46,899 nt of DNA from Gemmatimonadota bacterium (GTDB lineage: Bacteria; Gemmatimonadota; Gemmatimonadetes; Gemmatimonadales; GWC2-71-9), in the NCBI GenBank assembly GCA_025350665.1, contig JANXXJ010000324.1, positions 1 through 46,899 of the forward strand. The letters are read 5' to 3'. The position numbers were made by a program, and so were the translations under genes. Below are positions 1 to 9,476 of this stretch, one piece after another. Each line of letters starts with the position of its first letter. The first letter of the stretch is position 1. The notes beneath the pieces were generated by a model. It was not told the origin of the DNA, searched no databases, and saw only the letters and a program-made list of their open reading frames with translations.

Positions 1-412
1 CCCGCGCCTCGAGCCGGGCGCCCTGCACCGAGGCCACCGAGTACACCACCAACGAGGACAGCAGTGCGCCGGCGAACGCGGCGACCGGGACCCCGACCAG
101 GCCGCCCAGGCCGAACGCGATCGCGCTGACCGCGCCGAGCCCGGCCCCGCCCGAGATTCCGAGCAGGTACGGCTCGGCCAGCGGATTGCGCACCAACGCC
201 TGGAGCGCGGCTCCCGAAACCCCGAGTGCTCCGCCCACCAGGAACGCGAGCACAATTCTCGGGATCCTCAGATCCCAGATAATTTGGCCAGCCCCGGATG
301 CCGGATGACGAATGCCCTCGAAGACGGCGCCAATCGGCATCGGCACGGCGCCAATCGCGACGCCGGTCACCATGGCTCCGCAGGCCAGGACAAGCAGCAG
401 GCTGAATTTCAA
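1..412 (-). CDS. btuC: Cobalamin ABC transporter permease, FecCD/BtuC family (3' end outside window)
   Basis: This is the N-terminal part of an inner-membrane permease that, as a dimer with a BtuD-type ATPase, would move corrinoid delivered by the upstream binding protein into the cytoplasm. The visible 137 residues show a hydrophobic first helix, the family-typical start of the domain ending in GAVPMPIG, then the segment LRIPRIVLAFLVGGALGVSG and the hallmark QALVRNPLAEPYLLGISGGA, which is strongly diagnostic of FecCD permeases. I chose the TTG at 412, whose last two bases overlap the btuF stop (TTGA); the internal ATG at 373 would remove most of the first membrane helix. No good Shine-Dalgarno is visible, consistent with translational coupling to btuF. 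Family siblings carry haem or siderophores, but the riboswitch upstream of btuF argues for a corrinoid. The C-terminus is cut by the window edge. Confidence 0.9.
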   Translation of the reverse strand, partial: MKFSLLLVLACGAMVTGVAIGAVPMPIGAVFEGIRHPASGAGQIIWDLRIPRIVLAFLVGGALGVSGAALQALVRNPLAEPYLLGISGGAGLGAVSAIAFGLGGLVGVPVAAFAGALLSSLVVYSVASVQGARLEAR

Positions 413-1281
413 CGGCGCGAACTCGCGTCGATCGCGGCCCGGAGGGCCGACACCGCCGCGGCGATGCGGGGGCCCGGCCGGTTGAACATCGACCCGGAGA
501 CCCGGACGAACCGGCGGGATCGCACGGCCGGCACCACCTGCCATTCCGGACGGCGGGCAAACGCGGGCTCCTCGTCGCCCACGGCCAGGATCAAGTCGGG
601 ATTGCGCGCGACGACCGCCTCGATCGAGACGACGAACGAGGGCCGCGCCTGATCGCCGAAGAGATTCCGGGCGCCGGCACGGCGGATGATTTCGTCCAGG
701 AAGCTGCCCCCGCCAATCGCGATGGGCGGATCGTTCCACGCGAGCGCCAGCACCGTTGGCCCGGTACCCACTGGCGCCGAGGCCGCCGTGAGCCCGGCGG
801 TGACGGCGGCCACCAGACTGTCCCCCGCCTCCGGCCGGCCAATCGCCCTGGCGACGAGCCTGGCATCCCGGTCAAAATCCGCCTGCCGGTCAATGGCGAT
901 TTCGAGCACGGCGATGCCGAGACTGCGGAGCCGCTCAGCCGCCTGCGCGTTGCTGGGTGACCGGTACAACAGAACCAGATCCGGCCTGGCGGCCAGCACG
1001 GCCTCGATGTTCGGCGCCAGCCCGTCACCCACCGACGGCACCGCCAGCGCCTGGGCCGGGTAGTCACACCATTGGGTTCGGCCCACCAGCCGCGCGCCGC
1101 CGCCTAACGCGAACAGCAGCTCGGTGCTCGCGGGCATCAGGGACACGACCCGGCCGGCCGGGCGCGCGAACGCCGTGGCGACTCCGGCGTCGTCGGTCAG
1201 AGTGAACGAGGTTGGGGCGGGCCGGGGCACGGCGCAGGCCATGCCAAGTATGAGGGCCAGCAGCGAGCAACGAGTCACCAT
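409..1281 (-). CDS. btuF: Cobalamin-binding periplasmic protein (BtuF-like)
   Basis: Solute-binding component of a B12 ABC importer. After a hydrophobic leader (MVTRCSLLALILGMAC) with a poor lipobox, the protein has the family signature RVVSLMPASTELLFALGGG, followed by VGRTQWCDYP, then PSVGDGLAPNIEAVLAARPD and DLVLLY, all typical of class III substrate-binding proteins of the BtuF/FecB fold; the C-terminal lobe contains ARNPDLILAVG. The open frame extends upstream into the riboswitch, so I place the start at the ATG at 1281, directly preceded by GGGGGAGGGC as ribosome-binding site and followed by the signal sequence. The 290-residue length fits the family. It is the first gene after the cobalamin riboswitch and overlaps the permease gene, so the set is presumably repressed when intracellular cobalamin is high. 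Weak point: the lipobox has Gly at -3, so it may be soluble and not lipid-anchored. Confidence 0.92.
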   Translation of the reverse strand: MVTRCSLLALILGMACAVPRPAPTSFTLTDDAGVATAFARPAGRVVSLMPASTELLFALGGGARLVGRTQWCDYPAQALAVPSVGDGLAPNIEAVLAARPDLVLLYRSPSNAQAAERLRSLGIAVLEIAIDRQADFDRDARLVARAIGRPEAGDSLVAAVTAGLTAASAPVGTGPTVLALAWNDPPIAIGGGSFLDEIIRRAGARNLFGDQARPSFVVSIEAVVARNPDLILAVGDEEPAFARRPEWQVVPAVRSRRFVRVSGSMFNRPGPRIAAAVSALRAAIDASSRR

Positions 1282-1311
1282 GCCCTCCCCCGAGGCCTGG
1301 TTTCGGTGATT

Positions 1312-1480
1312 GACGGCAGAGGTCTCCTGGCTTCGGGTCACTCGCTCGCCTTCCCGGGATTCCCAGTGGCGTCGTGAGCGAGTTGGACTTCACCCGTTAC
1401 AGTGGCGGGGCCGCGCCGGATTCACACCGGCTTCCGAGATCTGCGATCAGCAATCCTGTGAGCGGCGCAAGTTAGGACGG
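1312..1480 (-). promoter_or_regulatory. Cobalamin riboswitch
   Basis: Read on the minus strand, this intergenic segment contains the conserved core in order: GGAAGCCGGTGTGAATCCGG, CGCGGCCCCGCCACTGTAAC, then GCCACTGGGAATCCCGGGAAGGC and the closing GAAGCCAGGAGACC. These are the B12-box and neighbouring conserved strands of the AdoCbl riboswitch family. It ends about 30 bases before the btuF ATG, so it can control translation (masking GGGGGAGGG) or transcription of btuF and the permease gene. Upstream is the stop codon of the previous gene, with no other feature between. Confidence 0.96.
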
Positions 1481-1503
1481 GGCCCCCGGAGACGGCAAGA
1501 GCG

Positions 1504-2445
1504 TCAGTGGGGCCGCGTCGGCGCCGGCGGCCGTCGCATCCGATACCACGCGGCGCCCGCAAGACCCACCCCCATCAGGGCGACGAGGGTGGGCAGAACG
1601 TAGCCCGGCAGATCCGGGGCTCCGGGCAGAACCACCGTGACCATGGCCGGCGGTGGGCCGGCCGACACGTACCGGGTGAATCGGCGGCCTTCAAACAGCT
1701 GCGAGTCGCGAGCGATCCACCCAGGGCCCTCGACCCGGGCTCCGCGCTCTTCGAGGAACACATCGACCGAGTCGATTCCGGCGACCGGCAGCATGAAACG
1801 CCGGGCCGACCCCGGGATCTCGTACTGAACAAGGACTTCCTTGGGCCCCGGCGAAATCGGCGCCAGCACGAAGATGCTGTCGGCGCGGAAGTCGACGGCC
1901 TCGGGCGAGATCTGCGAAAGCCGGGCATCCCCCACGACAGGATTGCGTGCCTCCCGCGGCATGGCGGCCCCCCAGCTCGGCCGGGTGGAATCGCGTCCGA
2001 CCCGGGTGATGGCGCCGCGATTGTCGATCACCAGCCAGTCGATGATCGTCCGCGCCCCGACGGCATCGGCGCTTCCCACGACGAGGGTCCGGCTCTTCGT
2101 CGCGACCGGCGCGGCGGACGAGGTGTCGTAGACCACGAGCCGAAGGGCCGTGTCGGGCCGGGCCGGGCGAGCGGCAATCGGCGGCGAGAAATACTCGATC
2201 CCCGCATATCGGGCACTCACCAGGTAGCTCGCAGTGGAGTCGAAAGCGTATTGGAACACGAATCGCCCGGCGGCGTCCGTGACCGTGGTGTCGACCGGTC
2301 CCTGCGCCAGGCGACCTACGCGGTGGAGCACCACTCGCACGCCGGCGACCGTGGCCGCGGCGTCCTCACGGTTGAGGACGTGGCCGACCACCCGCGCCGG
2401 CGGCGGGGCGAACGCCAGCGCGGCGGCCAGCACGGCGAGGTTCAC
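1504..2445 (-). CDS. Uncharacterised membrane-anchored beta-domain protein (carboxypeptidase-regulatory-like domain)
   Basis: I do not recognise a specific function. The 313-residue product starts with a short hydrophobic leader (MNLAVLAAALAFAPPP), then a region like carboxypeptidase-regulatory/CNA-B beta-sandwiches: VVGHVLNREDAAATVAGVRV, TVTDAAGRFVFQY, YLVSARYAGIEYFSP. A second beta-rich region follows (residues about 130-275), including a stretch LAPISPGPKEVLVQYEIPG reminiscent of secreted or outer-face adhesive domains. The C-terminus is one membrane helix (YVLPTLVALMGVGLAGAAWY) followed by a basic tail, so most of the protein should lie outside the cytoplasm. The GTG start overlaps the stop of the DUF151 gene (GTGA), making it the last gene of the PTS-metK run. 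The layout resembles membrane-anchored cytochrome-maturation or copper-handling accessory proteins, but no metal ligand or heme motif is visible. Confidence 0.8.
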   Translation of the reverse strand: MNLAVLAAALAFAPPPARVVGHVLNREDAAATVAGVRVVLHRVGRLAQGPVDTTVTDAAGRFVFQYAFDSTASYLVSARYAGIEYFSPPIAARPARPDTALRLVVYDTSSAAPVATKSRTLVVGSADAVGARTIIDWLVIDNRGAITRVGRDSTRPSWGAAMPREARNPVVGDARLSQISPEAVDFRADSIFVLAPISPGPKEVLVQYEIPGSARRFMLPVAGIDSVDVFLEERGARVEGPGWIARDSQLFEGRRFTRYVSAGPPPAMVTVVLPGAPDLPGYVLPTLVALMGVGLAGAAWYRMRRPPAPTRPH

Positions 2446-2930
2446 GGGTGGAAGCGCCCCAGGTCTTCGGGATCGAGCCGGGCCAGGAACCGACGCAGCG
2501 CGTCGGGGTCACCACCCTCCGGCTGCGGCCCTTCGTCTGCTGGTCCGCCGCCATTGATCAGATCTTCGGCCACGAAGATCGGCGCGCCGGCGCGGAGGGC
2601 GAGGGCGATGCTGTCTGACGGCCGGGCGTCGATTTCGAAATGGCGATCGGCGCGGCGGACGAGCAGTTCGGCCATATAGGTATTGGTCTTGAGGACGACG
2701 ATGGAAGCGCGTTCGAGGGTGGCGCCGAGGCCGGTCAGGATCTGCGCCAGCAAGTCGTGGGTCATCGGCCGCTCGGGCTTTTCGCCGCGGAGCTCGAGCG
2801 CGATGGCATTGGCCTCGGGGGCGCCGATCCAGATCTGCAGGGTGCGCTCGCCGGCGGCCTCTTTGAGAATCACCACCGGCGTGTTGGTGGCCCGGTCGAG
2901 CCCGACGTGGGCCACCGCCATCCGTACCAT
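2442..2930 (-). CDS. Bifunctional nuclease domain protein (DUF151/BFN family)
   Basis: Small cytosolic protein of about 162 residues matching the DUF151 family, named for plant proteins with DNase/RNase activity; its bacterial role is not settled. Family features visible: the opening VRMAVAHVGLDRATNTPVVILK, then RTLQIWIGAPEANAIALEL, RPMTHDLL and the strongly conserved RPSDSIALALRAGAPIFVAEDL. The acidic C-terminal tail ending in DPDALRRFLARLDPEDLGRF is also usual. The longer open frame starts inside metK; the ATG at 2930 begins at the conserved N-terminus and lies five bases after the metK stop, which fits tight operon coupling. Adjacent metK does not suggest a shared pathway. Identity as DUF151 is secure; the nuclease activity is taken from the family, not the sequence. 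Confidence 0.92.
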   Translation of the reverse strand: MVRMAVAHVGLDRATNTPVVILKEAAGERTLQIWIGAPEANAIALELRGEKPERPMTHDLLAQILTGLGATLERASIVVLKTNTYMAELLVRRADRHFEIDARPSDSIALALRAGAPIFVAEDLINGGGPADEGPQPEGGDPDALRRFLARLDPEDLGRFHP

Positions 2931-2935
2931 GGCTG

Positions 2936-4162
<1,227 letters not shown>

Positions 4163-4230
4163 AGGGTCGGCGATCCAGTTGAAGTAATGAGCAACGGAAC
4201 CTAGCGGGTGGGCGGAGCCCGGGGCAACGG

Positions 4231-5994
4231 CTATGGTCCAAGAAGTCGTTTGTCTACATGACCTTGCGCGGCCTGCCTCAGGATCGCCGCCACTGCCTCC
4301 GGCGAATCAGCCTCGAGCGCCTTGGCGGCCGCCGCCCGGCACACCGAGGCCGGGACCTGGCGCACCAGCCATTTCACCATCGGCAGGGTCGGTGGTGCCA
4401 CGCTGAGGGTGTCGTAACCCATGCCGATCAGCATCAGCGCGCTCAGTGGATCGGAGGCCATCTCGCCACACACGCTCACCGGAATTCCGGCCCTGGTCGC
4501 CGCCTGGCGAACGGCCACCAACTGCCTGAGAACCGCCGGATCGAGCGGCGTGAACCGGCCGGCGAGCTGGGCACTGCCACGATCGACGGCCAGCGTATAC
4601 TGAGTCAGGTCGTTGGTCCCGACGCTGAAGAACGCCGCGACCCGCGCCAGACGATCCGCCATCACCACGGACGCCGGCGTCTCGACCATCACGCCGATCT
4701 CGAGCGTCTCCGCCGCGCGGATCCCGGCCGCCTTGAGCTTGGCCGCCTCTTCTTCGACCAGCGCTTTTGACGCCGTGACCTCGTCCACCCGGGTGATCAA
4801 CGGCAGCATCACCCGGATCTTCCGCTCGGCCGCGATCCGGAGCATCGCCCGGATCTGGGGCCGGAAGATTTCCGGATGATCGAGGCAGACTCGAATCGAA
4901 CGCCAGCCCAGGAACGGGTTGGCCTCGGTCGGCGCCTCGAACGCCGCCGGGAACTTGTCCCCCCCAAGGTCGTACGTCCGGATGACCACGACGTGATTGG
5001 GAAACGCGGCGCCGACCCGCCGGAAGTATTCGAGCTGCTCGTCCTCCGTCGGCAGATTCGCCCGGCCCGTGACGAGAAACTCCGTACGCAGGAGTCCCAC
5101 GCCCTGCGCGCCGTGACGAACCGCCAGTTCGATCTCATCGGGAAGATCGACGTTCCCCATCAGCGTAATCGCCTCGCCGTCGGGTGTTACCGCCGGGCTC
5201 ATGCTTGCGCCCTCGAGTTCGAGATCGAGCTTGTGGCGCCGCGTGGCCTGCGCTTTCGCAACCTCGAGCTCCTCGGGGGTCGGATCCATCCGGATCGTCC
5301 CGGTCTGGCCGTCGATCAGAATCAACGATCCGGACTTGATTCGATCCAGCGCGCCCACCGCCCCCATGACCGCCGGAATGCCAAGGGAATGGGCCAGAAT
5401 CGCCGCGTGGGACGTCCGGGTTCCTTCCTCGCTGACCAGGCCGAGGAGCTGGTCCCGATCGAGCTGAACCGTCAGGCCGGGCGACAATTCGTGGGCGACA
5501 ACGATCACGTGATCGTGCTCTCGCAGGGCCGCGAGTTCGTCGTCGGACCGGCCCATCAGGTGGCGCAGCACGCGGATCTGGGTTGCCGACAGATCGGCCA
5601 GCCGTTCCCGCATTCTGAGATTGCTGGTACCCTGGAAGGCGACCCGGAGTTCGAGTGCCTTGAACTCGAACGCCGTCTCCGCGCTGAGGTTGTTCTTCCG
5701 GATCAGGTGCTCGACGCTCGCAAGGAAATCGGGGTCCTGAACCATCATGATCTGGGCCTCGAAGATCCTCGACTCTTCCAGGCCGGCCCGATGAAGAACC
5801 CGTTCGCGGAGCATGTTCAGGTATTCCGCCACCGCCCCGACCGCCTCGTGGAGGCGACGCACTTCGCCTTCGACCTCGGCCGGTCCCACCGACCGGTCGG
5901 GCACTTCGGGGAACCGCCATTCAAGCACCACCGCCGGGGCGAGGGCGATCCCCGGCGAAACCCCGACACCACGCAATAACCGGCCAGTCATCAT
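4231..5994 (-). CDS. ptsI: PTS enzyme I (phosphoenolpyruvate-protein phosphotransferase)
   Basis: Takes phosphate from phosphoenolpyruvate and passes it to HPr. The 587-residue product has the N-terminal HPr-binding domain ([14 protein letters not shown]), the phospho-histidine domain with [19 protein letters not shown] (His196), and the C-terminal PEP-binding barrel with [25 protein letters not shown] and the catalytic-cysteine motif [11 protein letters not shown] near the end. The open frame runs further upstream through ptsH; the start is the first of two ATGs, which overlaps the ptsH stop as ATGA (the second ATG, three bases on, has the better-spaced GAGG). All catalytic residues are present, so it should be active. 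It ends the EII-ptsH-ptsI block. EI-Ntr paralogues carry an N-terminal GAF domain, absent here. Confidence 0.97.
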   Translation of the reverse strand: MMTGRLLRGVGVSPGIALAPAVVLEWRFPEVPDRSVGPAEVEGEVRRLHEAVGAVAEYLNMLRERVLHRAGLEESRIFEAQIMMVQDPDFLASVEHLIRKNNLSAETAFEFKALELRVAFQGTSNLRMRERLADLSATQIRVLRHLMGRSDDELAALREHDHVIVVAHELSPGLTVQLDRDQLLGLVSEEGTRTSHAAILAHSLGIPAVMGAVGALDRIKSGSLILIDGQTGTIRMDPTPEELEVAKAQATRRHKLDLELEGASMSPAVTPDGEAITLMGNVDLPDEIELAVRHGAQGVGLLRTEFLVTGRANLPTEDEQLEYFRRVGAAFPNHVVVIRTYDLGGDKFPAAFEAPTEANPFLGWRSIRVCLDHPEIFRPQIRAMLRIAAERKIRVMLPLITRVDEVTASKALVEEEAAKLKAAGIRAAETLEIGVMVETPASVVMADRLARVAAFFSVGTNDLTQYTLAVDRGSAQLAGRFTPLDPAVLRQLVAVRQAATRAGIPVSVCGEMASDPLSALMLIGMGYDTLSVAPPTLPMVKWLVRQVPASVCRAAAAKALEADSPEAVAAILRQAAQGHVDKRLLGP

Positions 5995-6257
5995 GCCTCG
6001 CCGAACCCGTCCGCGACCAACGCCGCCAGCGCGTCGACCGCCGCATGCTCGTCCGCCCCGTCCGCCCGCAACGTCAGGGTGCTGCCGCACTCGGCTGCGA
6101 GCATCATGACGCCCATGATGCTCTTCCCGTTCACGGGCGCTCCGTCCGTGACCACCTCGATGTGACAGGTGTACGTGGTCGCGATCTTGACGAACTGCGC
6201 GGCCGGCCGGGCATGCATCCCCAGCGGATTGACGATCCGCACCTGACGTTCAGTCAC
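5991..6257 (-). CDS. ptsH: HPr phosphocarrier protein
   Basis: An 88-residue soluble phosphocarrier between enzyme I and the EII proteins. It contains both phosphorylation sites of the family: His15 in NPLGMHARPAAQFV (target of enzyme I) and Ser46 in VNGKSIMGVMML (target of HPr kinase, which is encoded five genes upstream). The GTG at 6257 is chosen because it begins directly before the conserved strand ERQVRIVNPLG; the open frame upstream is EIID antisense-frame sequence. It starts one base after the EIID stop and overlaps ptsI. The presence of Ser46 and HprK together means carbon- or energy-dependent control of HPr is expected rather than a plain PTS-Ntr carrier. Confidence 0.96.
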   Translation of the reverse strand: MTERQVRIVNPLGMHARPAAQFVKIATTYTCHIEVVTDGAPVNGKSIMGVMMLAAECGSTLTLRADGADEHAAVDALAALVADGFGEA

Positions 6258-6258
6258 G

Positions 6259-6990
6259 TCACACGCTCCAATGCCAGAGGACAACCGCCGCCATCGCCAC
6301 GAGCGTGACCTGGCGGGCCGTGGGCACTCGGAAGCGTACCAGCGCCGCGACGATGCCCAGAGCCGTGCCGAACCCGAACGCGGCCTGGCCCGCGGTTCCC
6401 GGGTCGTCCCCGGCGAGCCACCGGCCGGCAAGCGGTACCGCCACTCCGACCAGCGTACCGGCGAGCAGGCCGACCCGACGAACCAGGTCGGTGAGCCGCG
6501 ACGCCTTGAGCGCGGTTGCCACGCTCAGGCCGGCGGCAAGGCCAAGGCGGGTCCCCCAGACCGTCACGTACAGCCGAATCGCCAGGTAGGCCGCCACGCC
6601 GGCGGCGACCGCCGGCAAGCCGGCTCCGAACACGACGGCGACCACCATCGCGGCCGCCACCGCCGGGAGGACGCCGATCCAGAACAGCTGGTCGCCCAGC
6701 GACCCCAACGGTCCGGCGAGTGCGGTCTTGAGGCGCTGGATCGTGACCGGCGGAACGCCATCGATTTCGGCCCGGGTCGCGGCCCCCACCGCGACGCCAT
6801 CGAGATACGGATGAGCGTTGAAATACTCGGTGGCCCGGGCGATGGCCGCAGCACGGCGAACCGGGTCCTCGAGGCGCCCGAGCAGCGGCAGGCTCGCGAA
6901 TCCGATGCCGACGCCCTGCATCCGCTCGTAGGTCCACGAAGCCTGCACGACCAGGAGCCGAAGCACGGTCCGCGTCACGTCGGTGTTCAT
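6259..6990 (-). CDS. PTS mannose/sorbose-family EIID membrane subunit
   Basis: Integral membrane partner of EIIC in a mannose-type PTS permease. Of 243 residues, the first half carries the family pattern: LLVVQASWTYERMQGVGIGF, RATEYFNAHPYLDGVAVGA, then VPPVTIQRLKTALAGPLGSLGDQLFW, matching the EIID core in which the N-terminal amphipathic part precedes a membrane-spanning C-terminal region (several Ala/Val/Leu-rich helices up to the end, WHWSV). The start MNTDVTRT is where similarity begins; the frame upstream lies over EIIC. It overlaps EIIC by four bases (ATGA). Family members import hexoses; which substrate, if any, is carried here cannot be told from sequence. Confidence 0.93.
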   Translation of the reverse strand: MNTDVTRTVLRLLVVQASWTYERMQGVGIGFASLPLLGRLEDPVRRAAAIARATEYFNAHPYLDGVAVGAATRAEIDGVPPVTIQRLKTALAGPLGSLGDQLFWIGVLPAVAAAMVVAVVFGAGLPAVAAGVAAYLAIRLYVTVWGTRLGLAAGLSVATALKASRLTDLVRRVGLLAGTLVGVAVPLAGRWLAGDDPGTAGQAAFGFGTALGIVAALVRFRVPTARQVTLVAMAAVVLWHWSV

Positions 6991-7667
6991 CGGCCGGCCG
7001 CCAGGAGAACCCCCGCCACGAGTCCCGCCATGGCGTAGCGCCACCGGGCCCCGGACCGGCCGCTCGACATCGCGCCGTGCGCTACCGACCATGCCGCCCC
7101 GCCTAACGCCACCACAGTGAGGTCGCGGGCAAGCGGTGGCTCGGGCACCAGGCCCAGCCACCGAGCCGCCAGGCCCACGAGCACCGCCGCCGCCCCGACG
7201 GTGACGCTCCGGATGAGGTCGAAGCCGAGGCACTGGAGGTGAACCGCGGTGACGGCCGCCGCGTCACCGGCGGCGAGCCCGGGCCCGTGGGCCCGGACCA
7301 CCCGGGCGTTGAGCCGCCGGGTCAGCGGCATGGTGGCGCCCGCGGCCATCGCGAGTCCGAGCCCCAGCACGGTGGCCACACCGAGGGACAGCGACCAGTC
7401 GGTCGCCGCCCCGAACACCACGGCGCCCACCGTGGCCGCCCCGAAGTCCGGATACCGGGAACTCCCGACCGGGACGACGTCGAGCGCGAACAGCTCGAGG
7501 ATCATGCCGATCCGGAGCCCGGCTTCGGTATCCCCCAGCAGCCAGCCGGCCCCGGCGCCCGCCACCAGGGGCCGGGAAAAAAGCCCCTGGAGCAAGCTGA
7601 CCAGATCGAGCCCGGCCAGCGTCCCCCAGAGCACCAGCGCCGCGATCGTTCCCAGGGTGATGGTCAT
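6987..7667 (-). CDS. PTS mannose/sorbose-family EIIC membrane subunit
   Basis: Membrane channel subunit of a mannose-family PTS. About 226 residues, almost all hydrophobic, beginning MTITLGTIAALVLWGTLAGLD, with LQGLFSRPLVAGAGAGWLLGD and TEAGLRIGMILELFALDVVPVGSSRYPD, the classic region in EIIC-man where the substrate-binding site and the PD motif lie. Further helices follow up to MAGLVAGVLLAAGR. The ATG overlaps the EIIB stop (ATGA) and the stop overlaps the EIID start in the same way, consistent with obligate co-expression of the C/D pair. No adjacent sugar kinase, isomerase or glycosidase is present. Confidence 0.94.
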   Translation of the reverse strand: MTITLGTIAALVLWGTLAGLDLVSLLQGLFSRPLVAGAGAGWLLGDTEAGLRIGMILELFALDVVPVGSSRYPDFGAATVGAVVFGAATDWSLSLGVATVLGLGLAMAAGATMPLTRRLNARVVRAHGPGLAAGDAAAVTAVHLQCLGFDLIRSVTVGAAAVLVGLAARWLGLVPEPPLARDLTVVALGGAAWSVAHGAMSSGRSGARWRYAMAGLVAGVLLAAGR

Positions 7668-8140
7668 CGGGACAGCGTCCCGAGGTCGATCGGCGCGGCG
7701 GTTGGAAGATCCTGCGCCGTAATCCGCACACCGGCGGCGGCCAGTTCACGAAGGTCCCCCAACTCGGCCGGGGTCAGGTACACATACCGGAGGTACTCAC
7801 GCCGGGCTGGTCCGTCGTGAATCCCGCCCAGGTTGATCGCACGGATCTTAGGCGTCTCGCGCGCCAGGTGGACCATCCCCTGGACCGTGCCGGTCAGCAC
7901 GAGAACTCGCTCCGCTGAATCCGCCAGCTCGCCCACCCGAACGGCGGCGGTGTCCGCCGCCAGGAACTCGACCTCGATCCCGGCCGGAACCGCCATCCGG
8001 TACAGCTCCTGCTCGAACGGGCTCCCCGCCACCTCGCTGTCCACCAGCACGATCCGCCCGATCTCGAGCGGTCGGCCCCACCCGATGACGACCTGACCGT
8101 GAACCAGGCGATCGTCGATCCGGGCGGCGATGATGCTCAC
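7664..8140 (-). CDS. PTS mannose/sorbose-family EIIB subunit
   Basis: Soluble phosphocarrier of 158 residues that accepts phosphate from EIIA and, in a transporting PTS, hands it to the sugar. It starts with the active-site strand ARIDDRLVHGQVVIGWGR, with His14 in the conserved phosphorylation position, followed by RIVLVDSEVAGSPFEQELYRMAVPAG and the later GMVHLARETPKIRAINLGGIH, all as in the sorbose/mannose IIB fold. The GTG start overlaps the EIIA stop. In mannose PTS of Firmicutes EIIA and EIIB are often fused; here they are separate genes in the order A-B-C-D. Whether the enzyme transports or only signals is not visible. Confidence 0.95.
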   Translation of the reverse strand: MSIIAARIDDRLVHGQVVIGWGRPLEIGRIVLVDSEVAGSPFEQELYRMAVPAGIEVEFLAADTAAVRVGELADSAERVLVLTGTVQGMVHLARETPKIRAINLGGIHDGPARREYLRYVYLTPAELGDLRELAAAGVRITAQDLPTAAPIDLGTLSR

Positions 8141-8514
8141 GGGCGCACTCCGATCGCCCGGGTGGCGGTCTCTACGGCCCGGGCCGCCGCTTCGGCGGCC
8201 GTCATGTCGCGATGAAACAGGAAATCGAGCAGCATGGCAAGATTGACGCCCGTCACGACCGCCGCGCCCGGCATCGGCGATACTCGGCGCATCGCGGCGA
8301 ACAGACAGGACCCGCTCGGCATGTCCACGAACACCACTGTCGGCCGATCACCGACCGCCGTCACGATCCGGTCCTCGAGCTGGCCGCGGTCGCAGCCACT
8401 GTTGGACACCGCTGTCAGCACGCCCCGGATGCCGCTGATCTCCTCGGCCGCGCCGATCAAAGATCCCGCCACATCGCCGTGACAGACCACGACACCGTGC
8501 AGTGGCCCGGTCAC
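8137..8514 (-). CDS. PTS mannose-family EIIA subunit
   Basis: 125-residue EIIA-man domain, the acceptor of phosphate from HPr. The start carries VVVCHGDVAGSLIGAAEEISG, with His12 as the phosphorylated residue, and later VVFVDMPSGSCLFAAMRR and VVTGVNLAMLLDFLFHRD, matching the second and third conserved blocks. The usual GGSP of block two reads SGSC here, which is uncommon. The GTG start overlaps the hprK stop (GTGA). In proteobacteria the similar gene order hprK-rapZ-EIIA-ptsH is regulatory; here there is no rapZ and the EIIA gene is followed directly by EIIB. It may serve both as transporter component and as regulator. Confidence 0.93.
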   Translation of the reverse strand: MTGPLHGVVVCHGDVAGSLIGAAEEISGIRGVLTAVSNSGCDRGQLEDRIVTAVGDRPTVVFVDMPSGSCLFAAMRRVSPMPGAAVVTGVNLAMLLDFLFHRDMTAAEAAARAVETATRAIGVRP

Positions 8515-9476
8515 TCGTAGTCCTCCTCCAGGTATTCCCGGAGCCCGCGCTTCTCCTTCATCTTGCGAATCAGCCGGTCGTTGAAGGCCGCCGCGCTGTC
8601 CACGCCGCTGACCCGGAGCAGGTGGTTCATGGCGACGACTTCGGAAATCACCGTGAGATTCTTCCCGGGATTGAGGGGCACCACCATCTTCGGCACTTTG
8701 ACGTCGAGGATGGTGATTTCCTGGCGAGTCAGGCCCGTGCGCTCGGGGTCCTGCGTTTCATTCCATTCACCGAGGTGGACGACGACCTCGATCCGCTTCT
8801 GCTGACGCACCGCCCGAATCCCGAACAACGCCGGGATGTCAATCAGCCCGACCCCGCGGATCTCCATATGGTGGCCGGCGAGCTCATGTCCGTGCCCGAT
8901 CAGGATGCCGTTCCCTCGCCGGGTGGCGATGACGACGTCGTCGGCCACCAGCCGGTGCCCGCGCTCGACTAGGTCGAGCACACATTCACTCTTGCCGATG
9001 CCGCTCCGCCCCGTGAACAGCAGCCCCACGCCGTACACGTCGGCGAGGGACCCATGCAGCGTGGTTCGGGGGGCGTACGCCGATTCGAGCAGGGGTTTGA
9101 TTTGGCGGTAGAACTCCGCCGTCTTGAGCCGGGTCCGGAGCACCGGGATTCCCCGTTCCCGGGCCACGGTCAGCAACGGCTCCGGCGGACTCTGCCCCTT
9201 GGTGATGAACACGCAAGGAAGGTCGAAGCTGAGAAAGGTGATGAGCGACGCCCGCCGGGCCTCGTCCGTCAACGACCCGAGGTAGCTGATCTCGGTTTCA
9301 CCCAGGACGTGCAAACGATCGGGAACGAAACGGCCGGTGTAGCCCGCGAGGACCAGGCCGGGGCTCGAGATGTCGGTGTCCGGCAGCGTCCGGTCGAGGC
9401 CGGTTTCGCCCGTGAGCGACTCCAGTTCGAGCGGGTTGCCCCGTCGGGCGAGTAGATCCCGGGCCCGGAGCGTCAC
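8511..9476 (-). CDS. hprK: HPr kinase/phosphorylase
   Basis: Phosphorylates HPr on Ser46 with ATP or pyrophosphate and removes the phosphate when inorganic phosphate is high. The 321-residue product has the variable N-terminal domain and, from about residue 140, the catalytic domain with HGSLADVYGVGLL, the P-loop TGRSGIGKSECV (residues 155-166), the acidic pair VADDVV and the HprK signature MEIRGVGLIDIPALFG, in order; the C-terminal helix ends AFNDRLIRKMKEKRGLREYLEEDYE. Starts at a GTG that overlaps the hpf stop. Together with Ser46 in the nearby ptsH product, the sequence argues for an active Ser-HPr switch. Its neighbour hpf is a common companion in other phyla. Confidence 0.97.
   Translation of the reverse strand: MTLRARDLLARRGNPLELESLTGETGLDRTLPDTDISSPGLVLAGYTGRFVPDRLHVLGETEISYLGSLTDEARRASLITFLSFDLPCVFITKGQSPPEPLLTVARERGIPVLRTRLKTAEFYRQIKPLLESAYAPRTTLHGSLADVYGVGLLFTGRSGIGKSECVLDLVERGHRLVADDVVIATRRGNGILIGHGHELAGHHMEIRGVGLIDIPALFGIRAVRQQKRIEVVVHLGEWNETQDPERTGLTRQEITILDVKVPKMVVPLNPGKNLTVISEVVAMNHLLRVSGVDSAAAFNDRLIRKMKEKRGLREYLEEDYE

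Noticed and set aside
1282-1341. Upstream ATG that would extend btuF into the riboswitch
   Set aside because: It would translate the conserved cobalamin-binding core; the ATG with GGGGGAGGGC and signal peptide is better.
4163-4230. SAM riboswitch ahead of metK
   Set aside because: The gap of 68 bases is too short and shows none of the conserved SAM-binding motifs.
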